DNA of 13,328 nt, from assembly GCA_023421735.1 (NCBI GenBank), contig JAEZSP010000016.1, positions 1 to 13,328 of the forward strand. Direction: 5' to 3'. The stretch is from Bacillota bacterium. Lineage in GTDB: Bacteria > Bacillota_A > Clostridia > Christensenellales > Aristaeellaceae. The translations under genes were made by a program, and so were the position numbers. Below the pieces are notes generated by a model. That model was not told the origin of the DNA, did not search any database, and was given only the letters and a program-made list of their open reading frames with translations. Shown piece by piece: positions 1 to 6,593 of the stretch (position 1 is the stretch's first letter; every line of letters begins with the position of its first letter).

Positions 1-71
<71 letters not shown>

Positions 72-72
72 T

Positions 73-204
73 TCGACGTGTTGCGGCGCATTCGGATGTG
101 ACACGTTGTGCGTGGTCAATGCCGAAGGTCTGGTCGGCGACCATGTCTCCCCGCGGATCAAGCGAGAGATCGAAGAAAGGACAGGGCGTCGATGGTTGAC
201 TTGA
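73..204 (+). CDS. 3' end of an unidentified gene (partial)
   Basis: An open frame enters from the poly-C edge and ends at TGA 202-204, leaving 43 readable residues that end in RTGRRWLT. The tail is charged and probably helical (RIKREIEERTGRRW), preceded by a short stretch with three cysteines (the pair CC, then C in FGCD, plus another in TLCV). I do not recognise the family. The case for a real gene is positional: its stop overlaps the start of the next gene (ATG 192-194), the usual arrangement inside an operon or a phage module. It could belong to the same mobile-element module as the two genes after it. Without the missing 5' part no function can be given. Confidence 0.45.
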   Translation, partial: STCCGAFGCDTLCVVNAEGLVGDHVSPRIKREIEERTGRRWLT

Positions 205-626
205 GCAGGTTGGCAGCCGAATATATCGGCAACAAGACGCAGGCCGGCATCCTTATGTACCGCATCGAAACGATGCAAAAAGGGCGAAAATTTCTTTCGG
301 GAATTCCGGAAGTTGATTTGACGGAAGACGAAAGGAAGATACGCGACCTCATCCGCAGTTGGAGAAAGAAGCTGTTCGAGTTGGAATTGTCGATTTGCAG
401 GTATGACTTGGTGGTCGGCGCGATTGATTCCCGCGAACGCATCGTCCTGCATCTATATTATGAGAAGGGATTGTCCATGCGGAAAATCAGCGGGATGAAC
501 TTGCAAAAGTATGCGGTGGACAATATGTCGGTCAGCACCCTGAACCGCGTTCGGAAAGCGCTGGTTGCCAAATTCAATGAACAGTACAGGGACGATGCAA
601 GAAGAGAATCACAACCCGCCCATTGA
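192..626 (+). CDS. Small sigma-70-region-4-like / ArpU-like HTH protein, phage type
   Basis: Predicted 144-residue cytoplasmic protein. I chose ATG 192 because a purine-rich GAAAGGA lies about ten bases upstream and the start overlaps the stop of the preceding frame. The open frame itself extends further 5' but without a better site. Residues 1-45 are mixed. Residues 46-75 form a charged helix with an ELELSICRYD segment. Residues 80-125 look like a helix-turn-helix of the sigma region 4 kind: an RERIVLHLYY-EKGLS-RKIS helix, then a second helix with STLNRVRKAL. This layout is typical of the ArpU / phage late-regulator and sigma-like proteins that occur before terminase genes in Firmicute prophages. 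The next gene has the same plan, suggesting tandem paralogues. Base composition appears lower in GC than the operons to the right. The assignment rests on fold and motif resemblance only. Confidence 0.7.
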   Translation: MVDLSRLAAEYIGNKTQAGILMYRIETMQKGRKFLSGIPEVDLTEDERKIRDLIRSWRKKLFELELSICRYDLVVGAIDSRERIVLHLYYEKGLSMRKISGMNLQKYAVDNMSVSTLNRVRKALVAKFNEQYRDDARRESQPAH

Positions 627-676
627 TGTGTTCAAATCGATTCACGCGACTTTTGGGATGCAAAAAGGAGGTACGA

Positions 677-1204
677 ATGGAACAGGGGCATCAGGTTGTA
701 AATCCGGCATATGATGCGGATGAACTTCTCCGCAAATATCCGGAGTGGCTGGATCAAGCGAAGACATTGAAAAGACTCCTTGAACAGGCGGATGCGTTGA
801 ATGAGGATGCGTTGATTGAACAATATGCGTTGCGCAGAGGACAGTTGGACGGGTTGCCTGTGGGCAAAGGTTTTAGGGCAAGCAGGACCGAAAGCCTTGC
901 GTTGGCGCTTGATCAGCTTCGAGACGATGAAAAGGCGGAGCAGGAAGCGTCACTGCGCAAATGGGCAAAGGACCTGGCTGTTCTGGAAATGAAGATCGCG
1001 CTCTATGAAGTGGCGACCCATGCGCTGACGAAAGAGGAAATGCGTCTGGTGCGCCTCCATTTCCAAAAAGGATATTCCTTGCGGAGATTGGCGGCTGGAA
1101 CGGTTCCGCTCATTGATCGGATCGCGGGAGCGCCGTCGCTCTATTGTCTGGGACAAATGAAGCGGAGGATACTGACAAATGTAGCAATGGCGCTTGCGAC
1201 TTGA
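677..1204 (+). CDS. Second sigma-like / ArpU-like HTH protein, related to its neighbour
   Basis: Predicted 175 residues, starting at ATG 677 behind a very strong AAGGAGGT (665-672). Longer versions of the frame starting near 623 lack a ribosome site. Residues 1-95 are acidic and largely helical, probably a separate N-terminal module. Residues 95-115 (KDLAVLEMKIALYEVA) match the ELELSICRYD helix of the preceding gene. Residues 118-140 (LTKEEMRLVRLHFQ-KGYSLRRLA) match its first HTH helix, and 158-170 (LGQMKRRILTNV) match its last. The expected role is sequence-specific or sigma-like transcription control inside a prophage or integrative element. It could also be a degenerate regulator of the same family. 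It is the last + strand gene before a convergent junction. Confidence 0.7.
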   Translation: MEQGHQVVNPAYDADELLRKYPEWLDQAKTLKRLLEQADALNEDALIEQYALRRGQLDGLPVGKGFRASRTESLALALDQLRDDEKAEQEASLRKWAKDLAVLEMKIALYEVATHALTKEEMRLVRLHFQKGYSLRRLAAGTVPLIDRIAGAPSLYCLGQMKRRILTNVAMALAT

Positions 1205-1221
1205 TGCCGAATCGAATGGGC

Positions 1222-1271
1222 GGGGGTCCGTTTCCGGCCCCCTGTACGATCGGGTGCGAGAGCGGGGGCCG
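1222..1271. other. Two competing GC hairpins at a convergent gene junction
   Basis: Between the last + strand gene (stop 1204) and the - strand aminotransferase (stop 1274) lie three G/C blocks. GGGGG 1222-1226 with CCG 1228-1230 can pair with CGG 1235-1237 and CCCCC 1238-1242, leaving one bulged T. Alternatively CGGCCCCC 1235-1242 pairs perfectly with GGGGGCCG 1264-1271. The two folds exclude each other. Neither is followed by a T tract on either strand, so they are not classical intrinsic terminators. They could still slow or end transcription from both sides. Confidence 0.4.
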
Positions 1272-1273
1272 AC

Positions 1274-2461
1274 TCATGCAAAGGCAGAGAGAACCCCGCC
1301 AAGGCGCGTCAGGCCTTCCTCAATGCGCGCCTCCGGCATATTGGAGTAATTGATGCGCAGGGTGTTTTCGTGCCCGCCGTTTGGGTAAAATGCGCCGCCG
1401 GGCACGAATGCAACGTTCTGGGCAAGGCTTTTTTCAAGCAGCCTATGCGCATCGATGTGCGCCGGCAGCGTCGCCCAGGTGAACAGTCCACCTTGCGGAC
1501 GGGTGAAGGAGACCGCGGCAGGGAACTGGCGCTCCATTGTCCGGACTGCGACATCGCGGCGGCGGCGATAGGCGTTTTTGATGATTTCAATGTGCGCGTC
1601 GATGTCGAACAGCGCAAGATATCGCATGATCTCCCGCTGCGCGAGGGTGTTGCACTGCAAATCCGCGCCCTGTTTGACTAGCACATACTTCGCGATCGCA
1701 TCTCGGTCTCCGGCAATCCAGCCGATTCGATAACCGGGGCAGAATATTTTAGAAAACGTTCCGAGGAGAAAGACATGACCCGTTTTGTCAAACGACTTGA
1801 TGGGCGGCAGCCGCTCTCCTTCAAATCGCAGTTCGCCGTACGGGTCGTCTTCGACGACGATGACGCCATAATGCTCCGCCAGTTCATACAGGCGTTTGCG
1901 CCGCTGCATACGCCACGTGCGTCCGGTCGGGTTCTGGAAATCCGGGATGGCGTAAATGAGTTTGACATGGGGGGTTGTCTTTAAAATCTCTTCCAGCGCG
2001 TCGGGCAACATGCCGCCATCGTCTGTGGGCACCTCCTTGAACTGGCAACCGTAGGCGCGAAACGCGCTGATGGCCGCCAGATAGGTCGGACTTTCGCAAA
2101 GAACCACATCGCCCTCATCCAGAAAGACCTTCCCTGTGAGATCGAGCGCCTGCTGCGAACCGCTCGTAATGAGGATGTTGTCCGGATCAAATGACGTGCC
2201 GCGCGTCCGATTCAGGCGCGCCGCGATCCACGTGCGAAGCGGCGCATATCCCTCTGTGGCGCTGTATTGGAGCGCAGCCCGACCGTCTTCCCTGAGGACG
2301 CTGACGCAGGCCTCGATGATTTCCTCAACCGGAAACAGTTCGGGTGCGGGCAAGCCCCCCGCGAATGAGATCATCTCGGGCTGCGCAGTCAGTTTTAAAA
2401 TCTCGCGGATTTCTGAGGTCTGCAGTTGGGATAGGCGCCTTGCATATGGACCATTCATCAT
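1274..2461 (-). CDS. PLP-dependent aminotransferase, fold type I (2-aminoadipate/LysN-like)
   Basis: Predicted 395-residue cytoplasmic enzyme transferring an amino group between an amino acid and a 2-oxo acid through pyridoxal phosphate. Visible motifs, in order: the ISFAGGLPAPELFP opening (31-44) typical of the LysN/2-aminoadipate/kynurenine aminotransferase group; SGSQQALDL (100-108), which cups the phosphate; NPTG (177-180); EDDPYG (204-209) with the aspartate and tyrosine that hold the pyridine ring; FSK (236-238) with the Schiff-base lysine K238; GYRIGW (243-248); and LRINY (368-372) with the substrate-carboxylate arginine. The start is ATG 2461 or the adjacent ATG 2458, both served by GAGGTG at 2465-2470. 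The frame runs 5' of this but into the previous gene. It lies 25 bp after the MocR gene and is homologous to that gene's C-terminal domain. The exact substrate cannot be read from sequence. Confidence 0.9.
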   Translation of the reverse strand: MMNGPYARRLSQLQTSEIREILKLTAQPEMISFAGGLPAPELFPVEEIIEACVSVLREDGRAALQYSATEGYAPLRTWIAARLNRTRGTSFDPDNILITSGSQQALDLTGKVFLDEGDVVLCESPTYLAAISAFRAYGCQFKEVPTDDGGMLPDALEEILKTTPHVKLIYAIPDFQNPTGRTWRMQRRKRLYELAEHYGVIVVEDDPYGELRFEGERLPPIKSFDKTGHVFLLGTFSKIFCPGYRIGWIAGDRDAIAKYVLVKQGADLQCNTLAQREIMRYLALFDIDAHIEIIKNAYRRRRDVAVRTMERQFPAAVSFTRPQGGLFTWATLPAHIDAHRLLEKSLAQNVAFVPGGAFYPNGGHENTLRINYSNMPEARIEEGLTRLGGVLSAFA

Positions 2462-2486
2462 TTTCACCTCTTCAGCGATATTGGCT

Positions 2487-3998
2487 TCACACGATCGGGT
2501 TGAGTTCCAGAAGCGCGTCGTTTGCGAAAGTTTGCCGCTCTGTGAGGATGCTTTGCATGGCCAGCGACAGGCGGCGGACACCTTCGTTGATTTTGTCCTT
2601 GGGCGCAAATGTGAAATTGAGCCGGATAAAGTCGTCCCCTGCGCCGGAAGCGAAAAACGGAGCGCCCGGGATGAACGCCACGCCCTGCTCGGCGGATTTT
2701 GGAACCAGCGCGTTTGCCGTCACGCCCTCGGGCAGGCGGCACCAGACATAGTATCCGCCCTTCGGAATATTCCACGTCATGCCGTCTGGCGCGTATCGTT
2801 CCAGCGCCGCCAGCATGATATCCCGCCGTTCGTGATACGCCGCACAGATTCGGCGAAGATGCGCTTCCATCCCCCCGCAGACCACAAACCGCTCGATCAT
2901 CCATTGCGAAAGACTGCTCGAATGCAGATCCATCAGCTGTTTCGCGGAAGAGAACTGCCGGACGACCTTGCTGTCTGCCACAATCCAGCCGAGTCGCAGG
3001 CCGGAATAGACGTTTTTGGAGAATGTGCTCAAATAGATCACATGTCCCGTGCCATCCAACGCCTTGAGAAGCGGCGGCTGGCTGTCTTCATAGCACAGAT
3101 CGCCGTATGCGTCGTCCTCCAACACCATTACATTGTAGCGGCACGCCAGATCGACAAGGCGCTTTCGCCGCGCGAGGGGCATTTCCGCACCCGTTGGGTT
3201 CTGATAGGTGGGGATCGTGTAAATGAGCTTGGGGCGGTAACGCTCCAGAAGCTGCTCGAGTACGTCGACGCGCATGCCCTGGTCGTCCACGGGAACGGTC
3301 ATGATGCGCGCGCCCGCCCGTTTCATGACCTGGATCGCGGGAAAATAGGTCGGCTCTTCGAGCACGACGATGTCTCCGGGGTCGAGAAACACGCGGGCGG
3401 TAAGATCAATGCCCTGTTGGGAACCTGCCAGCATCATGACTTCATCGGGTTGGCAGAAGACGCCGCGCTTTTGCATCAAGCCGCACATTGCCGTGCGCAG
3501 CGAATGGAATCCCTCGGTGGGCGAGTGTAGGAGCGCCCGCACGTTTTCCCTGGAAAGCAGTTCGCCGTTCACGCCGTTGAGGAGTTCGACCGGCCCGCAG
3601 TCCGGCGAAGCGATCCCCGTTGCGAAGGAGATGACGTCCGTCCGACTGGCAAGGTTGAGCAGTTCCCCGACGAGCCCGGACGCGGATCGGACGGTATACT
3701 GACTGAATAGCTGGTTCCACGCCGGCTCGGAGGCGGTTTTTTTTGCCGTGTCCGCTTCGGGTGCATGCCGAACCACCGTCCCGCTGCCGACGGCGGAATG
3801 AAGCAGCCCCTCGGATTTGAGAACCTCAAAGGCGTTGAGTACCGTCGTCCGGTTGACGCCGAGGAGTTGTGCGAGTTTCCGCTCCGAGGGCAGGCGCTGT
3901 CCCTCAGTCAATTCGCCGGACAGGATTTGCCTGCGAAGTTGATCGGACAACTGAATATACACGGGTGTTTTCAGGTCCCTGCGGAGTTCAATTTTCAT
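2487..3998 (-). CDS. MocR/GabR-family regulator: GntR winged helix fused to aminotransferase domain
   Basis: Predicted 503-residue transcription factor. Residues 11-75 are a GntR winged HTH (TPVYIQLSDQLRRQI, LPSERKLAQLLGVNRTTV, then LHSAVGSGTVV). A linker of about 40 residues follows. From about residue 120 there is a full fold-type I aminotransferase domain with AGSQQGIDL (191-199), NPTG (267-270), EDDAYG (294-299), FSK with K328, and GLRLGW (333-338). In characterised MocR proteins (GabR, PdxR) this domain binds PLP, often as an aldimine with an amino-acid effector, and moves the DNA-binding domains; it is usually not a working enzyme. The PLP lysine is intact here. Start ATG 3998 was chosen for AAAGGAG at 4008-4014, nine bases away; an upstream in-frame ATG lacks such a site. 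It is first in a two-gene operon, so it probably controls both itself and the downstream aminotransferase. Confidence 0.9.
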   Translation of the reverse strand: MKIELRRDLKTPVYIQLSDQLRRQILSGELTEGQRLPSERKLAQLLGVNRTTVLNAFEVLKSEGLLHSAVGSGTVVRHAPEADTAKKTASEPAWNQLFSQYTVRSASGLVGELLNLASRTDVISFATGIASPDCGPVELLNGVNGELLSRENVRALLHSPTEGFHSLRTAMCGLMQKRGVFCQPDEVMMLAGSQQGIDLTARVFLDPGDIVVLEEPTYFPAIQVMKRAGARIMTVPVDDQGMRVDVLEQLLERYRPKLIYTIPTYQNPTGAEMPLARRKRLVDLACRYNVMVLEDDAYGDLCYEDSQPPLLKALDGTGHVIYLSTFSKNVYSGLRLGWIVADSKVVRQFSSAKQLMDLHSSSLSQWMIERFVVCGGMEAHLRRICAAYHERRDIMLAALERYAPDGMTWNIPKGGYYVWCRLPEGVTANALVPKSAEQGVAFIPGAPFFASGAGDDFIRLNFTFAPKDKINEGVRRLSLAMQSILTERQTFANDALLELNPIV

Positions 3999-4013
3999 GC
4001 CAATTTGCTCCTT

Positions 4014-4025
4014 TGGATGCATCCA
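4014..4025. promoter_or_regulatory. 12-bp palindrome, candidate operator
   Basis: TGGATGCATCCA is a perfect 12-bp palindrome immediately upstream of the MocR ribosome site, touching its last base, and just downstream of the proposed -10. A protein bound here would block transcription or translation of the MocR gene. A second TGGATG in the same orientation (complement of 4085-4090) lies 65 bp away on the other side of the promoter. MocR proteins often bind directly repeated half-sites, so either the palindrome or the repeat pair could be the site. This is inference from position only. Confidence 0.35.
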
Positions 4026-4032
4026 TATTGAG

Positions 4033-4061
4033 ATAATACCGCAAAACAGGCGCGAAAGAAA
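4033..4061 (-). promoter_or_regulatory. Candidate sigma-A promoter for the MocR-aminotransferase operon
   Basis: On the - strand, TATTAT (complement of 4033-4038) fits a -10 box and TTTCTT (complement of 4056-4061) a weak -35, with 17 bases between. The MocR start lies about 35 bases downstream of the -10. The weak -35 would suit a promoter controlled by a bound regulator. Confidence 0.45.
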
Positions 4062-4081
4062 GGGCCAATTCAAAGAAATAT

Positions 4082-4103
4082 GGCCATCCATTTTGGAATG
4101 GCC
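4082..4103. other. GGCCAT hairpin upstream of the MocR promoter
   Basis: GGCCAT 4082-4087 pairs with ATGGCC 4098-4103. After one bulged base the stem can be extended by CC/GG, leaving a short A/T loop. It sits just upstream of the proposed -35 (4056-4061) and contains one of the two TGGATG half-sites. It is too far upstream to act in the MocR leader. It may be part of the operator or simply a chance inverted repeat. Confidence 0.3.
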
Positions 4104-4228
4104 GGTATCTGCTATGAATGGTGGAACGCCAAAGGGGGCGGATAAGCGCGTTTATGAGTGAAAACGCCGTTTCATTGGCGGGGTCATGTTGATTGGGTGC
4201 AGGCCGTCAATGCCATCATGAGCACGCC

Positions 4229-4261
4229 AAAACCCGTGCCCTTGCAAGGACACGGGTTTTT
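4229..4261 (-). terminator. Intrinsic terminator of the transporter operon
   Basis: AAAACCCGTG (4229-4238) pairs perfectly with CACGGGTTTT (4251-4260), with an inner CC/GG pair after one mismatch and a TTGCAA loop. Read on the - strand, the stem ends in TTTT, so it can end the long operon whose last stop is at 4328. The + strand side has five T, so the element would also work in the other direction. It cleanly separates the transporter operon from the MocR promoter. Confidence 0.8.
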
Positions 4262-4327
4262 ATCATCCCACAATGGCGGGTTTCCGCAGACAGGTTCTCC
4301 GACAAAGCAGTCAGGGAATCACGCACG

Positions 4328-4543
4328 TTATCGCTTCCGCCTCCCGCGCGCGATGATGCGCGCCAACACCCAAATGATGGTGGCTGCGTTTCCGATGAAC
4401 ACGAGCATGATGACATACCACGTGGCTCCCCTCCATTGGACGTAGGGAAGGCAAATGAGCCCGAGGATCACCAGCAGGATTGAGAGGGTAAGCGTATTGC
4501 GCTCCAGATGAGGCGGCGTTTTCGCCCTCTTTTTTTCTTCCAT
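4328..4543 (-). CDS. Small two-helix membrane protein coupled to the transporter operon
   Basis: A 71-residue protein of unknown function. Residues 1-16 are charged (EEKKRAKTPPHLERN). Two hydrophobic segments follow, about 17-34 (TLSILLVILGLICLPYV) and 42-63 (WYVIMLVFIGNAATIIWVLA), and the tail is strongly basic (ARGRRKR). By the positive-inside rule both ends should be cytoplasmic, forming a hairpin in the membrane. Its ATG shares one base with the stop of the preceding ATPase gene (TGATG), so it is probably translated by ribosomes finishing that gene. It is the last gene before the terminator, so it belongs to the transporter operon. It could be an accessory or stabilising subunit of the importer, or an unrelated passenger. 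I do not recognise a named family. Confidence 0.75.
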   Translation of the reverse strand: MEEKKRAKTPPHLERNTLTLSILLVILGLICLPYVQWRGATWYVIMLVFIGNAATIIWVLARIIARGRRKR

Positions 4544-5586
4544 CAGATCACAGCTCCCTGATAGGCTTTGGCGCGCGCCTCAAGTTCCCCGACGTAATGG
4601 CAGGCAACCAACCGTCCGTCTTCTGCGCGTTCCAGCGGAGGATCAAGCCGCGCGCACGTTTCATCCGCGAAGATGCAACGCGGGTGAAAGGGACAGCCGG
4701 CGGGCGGATTGACAATGGACGGCATGTCGATGGACTTGAGCGGCAATCGCTTCTTTGTCTTTTCGAGTTTGGGGTCCGGGACCGGCACCGCCGAGATCAG
4801 CACCTGCAAATACGGGTGCATTGGGTTTCTGAGAACGGGCAAAATGTCCCCGTATTCCACCAGTTTCCCCAGATACATGACGCAAATTTTGCCCGTCTGC
4901 GCAATATAGCGCGCAGTGGCGAGGTCATGGGTGATGTACACAAACGCGATGCCCAATTCGCGGTTGAGCCTGCTCATAAGGTTGAGGATCGAGATGCGCA
5001 GGGACACGTCGATCATCGAGACCGGCTCGTCCGCGACAATGAGCTTGGGAGAAAGCGAGATCGCGCGCGCCATGAGGATGCGCTGGCGCTGTCCGCCGGA
5101 GAGCTGGTGCGGGTATTTTTCGAAGAACAGTTCAGGGGGATTGAGCTCCACGGTCCGCAAAAGCTCCGCCACCCGCGTGCGCGCCTGCGCACCGCTTTTC
5201 ACGATCTTCTTTTCAATGAGCGGCCCCGCGAGCGACTCGTAGATATTGCGAACGGGATTGAGGGCCGCATAGGAATCCTGCTGCACCATCTGGACGCTTC
5301 TGCGATAATCCTCAAACGCATCCTTGGGCATGTCCCAAATGTCCTTGCCGTGAAAGAGTATTTTCCCTTTGGCGGGTTTGTACAGACCGCAGATGGCCTT
5401 TCCCAGGGTCGTCTTTCCGCAGCCGGATTCCCCCACCAGGGCGATGATCTCTCCCGTTCGGATGTCCAGCGTAAGGTCGTGGATCGCCTTCATGGTTGAG
5501 ATGGGCGTAAAGATATTCTTTCTCTTGGTAAACACGATGTCCATGTCCCGTATGGACATGAGCACACTTTTTTCGTTATTCGTCAC
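4543..5586 (-). CDS. Opp/Dpp-type ABC transporter ATPase, OppF/DppF-like
   Basis: Predicted 347-residue cytoplasmic ATPase, one of two powering the importer. Motifs: Walker A GESGCGKT (52-59), Q-loop VQQD (101-104), signature LSGGQRQ (162-168), Walker B LIVADE with catalytic E187, and switch H220. The C-terminal extension contains the NPPAGCPFHPRC segment typical of the oligopeptide_HPY region, with cysteines 298, 304, 311 and 329; in some Opp/Dpp ATPases these hold an iron-sulfur cluster. I chose GTG 5586, nine bases behind AAGGAGG (5596-5602). It overlaps the previous gene's stop by about ten bases. An alternative ATG at 5559 has no comparable site. The gene is translationally coupled on both sides. 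The 'peptide' family name does not fix the substrate; the operon suggests a sugar ligand. Confidence 0.92.
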   Translation of the reverse strand: MTNNEKSVLMSIRDMDIVFTKRKNIFTPISTMKAIHDLTLDIRTGEIIALVGESGCGKTTLGKAICGLYKPAKGKILFHGKDIWDMPKDAFEDYRRSVQMVQQDSYAALNPVRNIYESLAGPLIEKKIVKSGAQARTRVAELLRTVELNPPELFFEKYPHQLSGGQRQRILMARAISLSPKLIVADEPVSMIDVSLRISILNLMSRLNRELGIAFVYITHDLATARYIAQTGKICVMYLGKLVEYGDILPVLRNPMHPYLQVLISAVPVPDPKLEKTKKRLPLKSIDMPSIVNPPAGCPFHPRCIFADETCARLDPPLERAEDGRLVACHYVGELEARAKAYQGAVI

Positions 5587-6577
5587 GGATGAACGCCTCC
5601 TTCCCGTATTCCACGTTGTTGTACATATGGCAGAACACGCGGTGGTCGTCCGAGAGCACGAAGGGCGCGGGCTCCATCCTCGTGCAAATAGACTTGGCGA
5701 AGGGGCAGCGGTCGATGAGCGCACAGCCCGCAGGCAGGTTGAAAAGATCCAGCGGCGCGCTTGTCACCTCGATCTGGGACGGCGTGTCCTCGGCAATGGA
5801 GGGCACAGAACCGATGAGCTGCTTTGTATAGGGATGGCGGCGTTCCTCGAACACCTTGAAGATGTCGCCTTCTTCCACGATCTTGCCCGCGTACATGACC
5901 GAGATCCGGTCGGAAACCTTTGCGACCACCGAAATGTCGTGGGTGAGCAGCAGCATCGTCACGTCCATCTCCCGGCGGATGCGCGCGAGAATTTCGAATA
6001 TGTAGTCCTGGGTGATCACATCGAGCGCCGTCGTCGGCTCGTCGAGGATCAAAAATTTCGGCTCCAGCAGAAGGCTGAATGCGATCATGACCCGCTGCTT
6101 CATGCCGCCCGACAATTCATGGGGATAACTTGCGAGAATGCGGTCGGGTTCAAGGCGGACAAATTCCAGAAGCTGCGCGATGCGCGCGAGGATCTTCTTT
6201 TCAGGCGTCTTGGGTCTGTGGGCGAGATACGTTTCGATGATCATTTCCCGCACGCGCATGACGGGATTCAGCGCGCTTTGCGCCGCCTGAAACACCATCG
6301 CGATCTCTTCCCACCTGTAATGGTGGAGTTCCTGCGCGGTCATTTTGATCACGTCTTTTCCGCCGTAAAGGATTTCGCCCTGCGTGATCTCGCCGGGGAA
6401 GGATACAAGCTTCATGAGCGCCGTGGCGAGCGTTGTCTTTCCGCTGCCGGATTCGCCCACCAGCGCCGTTACCCTGCCGCGCGGAATATCAATTGATACA
6501 TTCCTGAGCGCCTGCACGGTTCCATACCGGAGCGGGAACTGCAGGGACAGGTTTTTCACTGAAAGAATCGTTTCCAT
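5576..6577 (-). CDS. Opp/Dpp-type ABC transporter ATPase, OppD/DppD-like
   Basis: Predicted 333 residues; partner of the OppF-like ATPase in a heterodimeric motor. Motifs: Walker A GESGSGKT (41-48), Q-loop Q97, signature LSGGMKQ (155-161), Walker B FLILDE with E180, and switch H213. The [12 protein letters not shown] form of the signature and the LPAGC-x5-C C-terminal segment (cysteines 285, 291, 298 and 316) are characteristic of OppD/DppD proteins. ATG 6577 has GGGAGGA upstream at a normal distance, and the gene begins 16 bases after the permease stop. Length is normal for the family. The four-cysteine cluster is present in both ATPases of this operon, so both may bind iron-sulfur clusters. 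Confidence 0.92.
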   Translation of the reverse strand: METILSVKNLSLQFPLRYGTVQALRNVSIDIPRGRVTALVGESGSGKTTLATALMKLVSFPGEITQGEILYGGKDVIKMTAQELHHYRWEEIAMVFQAAQSALNPVMRVREMIIETYLAHRPKTPEKKILARIAQLLEFVRLEPDRILASYPHELSGGMKQRVMIAFSLLLEPKFLILDEPTTALDVITQDYIFEILARIRREMDVTMLLLTHDISVVAKVSDRISVMYAGKIVEEGDIFKVFEERRHPYTKQLIGSVPSIAEDTPSQIEVTSAPLDLFNLPAGCALIDRCPFAKSICTRMEPAPFVLSDDHRVFCHMYNNVEYGKEAFIRDE

Positions 6578-6593
6578 CCTGCGTCCTCCCTCT

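Larger units (their letters stand above)
3999..4327. other. Gene-free stretch between two - strand operons
   Basis: No convincing gene lies in these 329 bases. From right to left they contain the terminator of the transporter operon (4229-4261), about 125 bases in which I see nothing beyond a weak 4-bp CGCC/GGCG stem, a GGCCAT hairpin (4082-4103), a candidate promoter (4033-4061), a 12-bp palindrome (4014-4025) and the MocR ribosome site (4008-4014). Short open frames here lack ribosome sites and cover the terminator, so I take them as chance. Confidence 0.6.

Noticed and set aside
2462..2608. Extended aminotransferase start at 2608
   Set aside because: The extra 49 residues overlap the end of the MocR gene in another frame, show no conserved sequence, and ignore the good GAGGTG site before ATG 2461.
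2136..3530. A 464-residue open frame on the + strand
   Set aside because: It lies antisense across the MocR and aminotransferase genes, has no ribosome site or family motif, and is the usual GC-rich mirror of real coding sequence.
4166..4181. CGCC/GGCG hairpin as a regulatory element
   Set aside because: The stem is only four base pairs with an eight-base loop, within chance expectation.
4158..4483. Short + strand frames across the transporter terminator
   Set aside because: They run through a strong hairpin and antisense to the small membrane protein, with no ribosome site.
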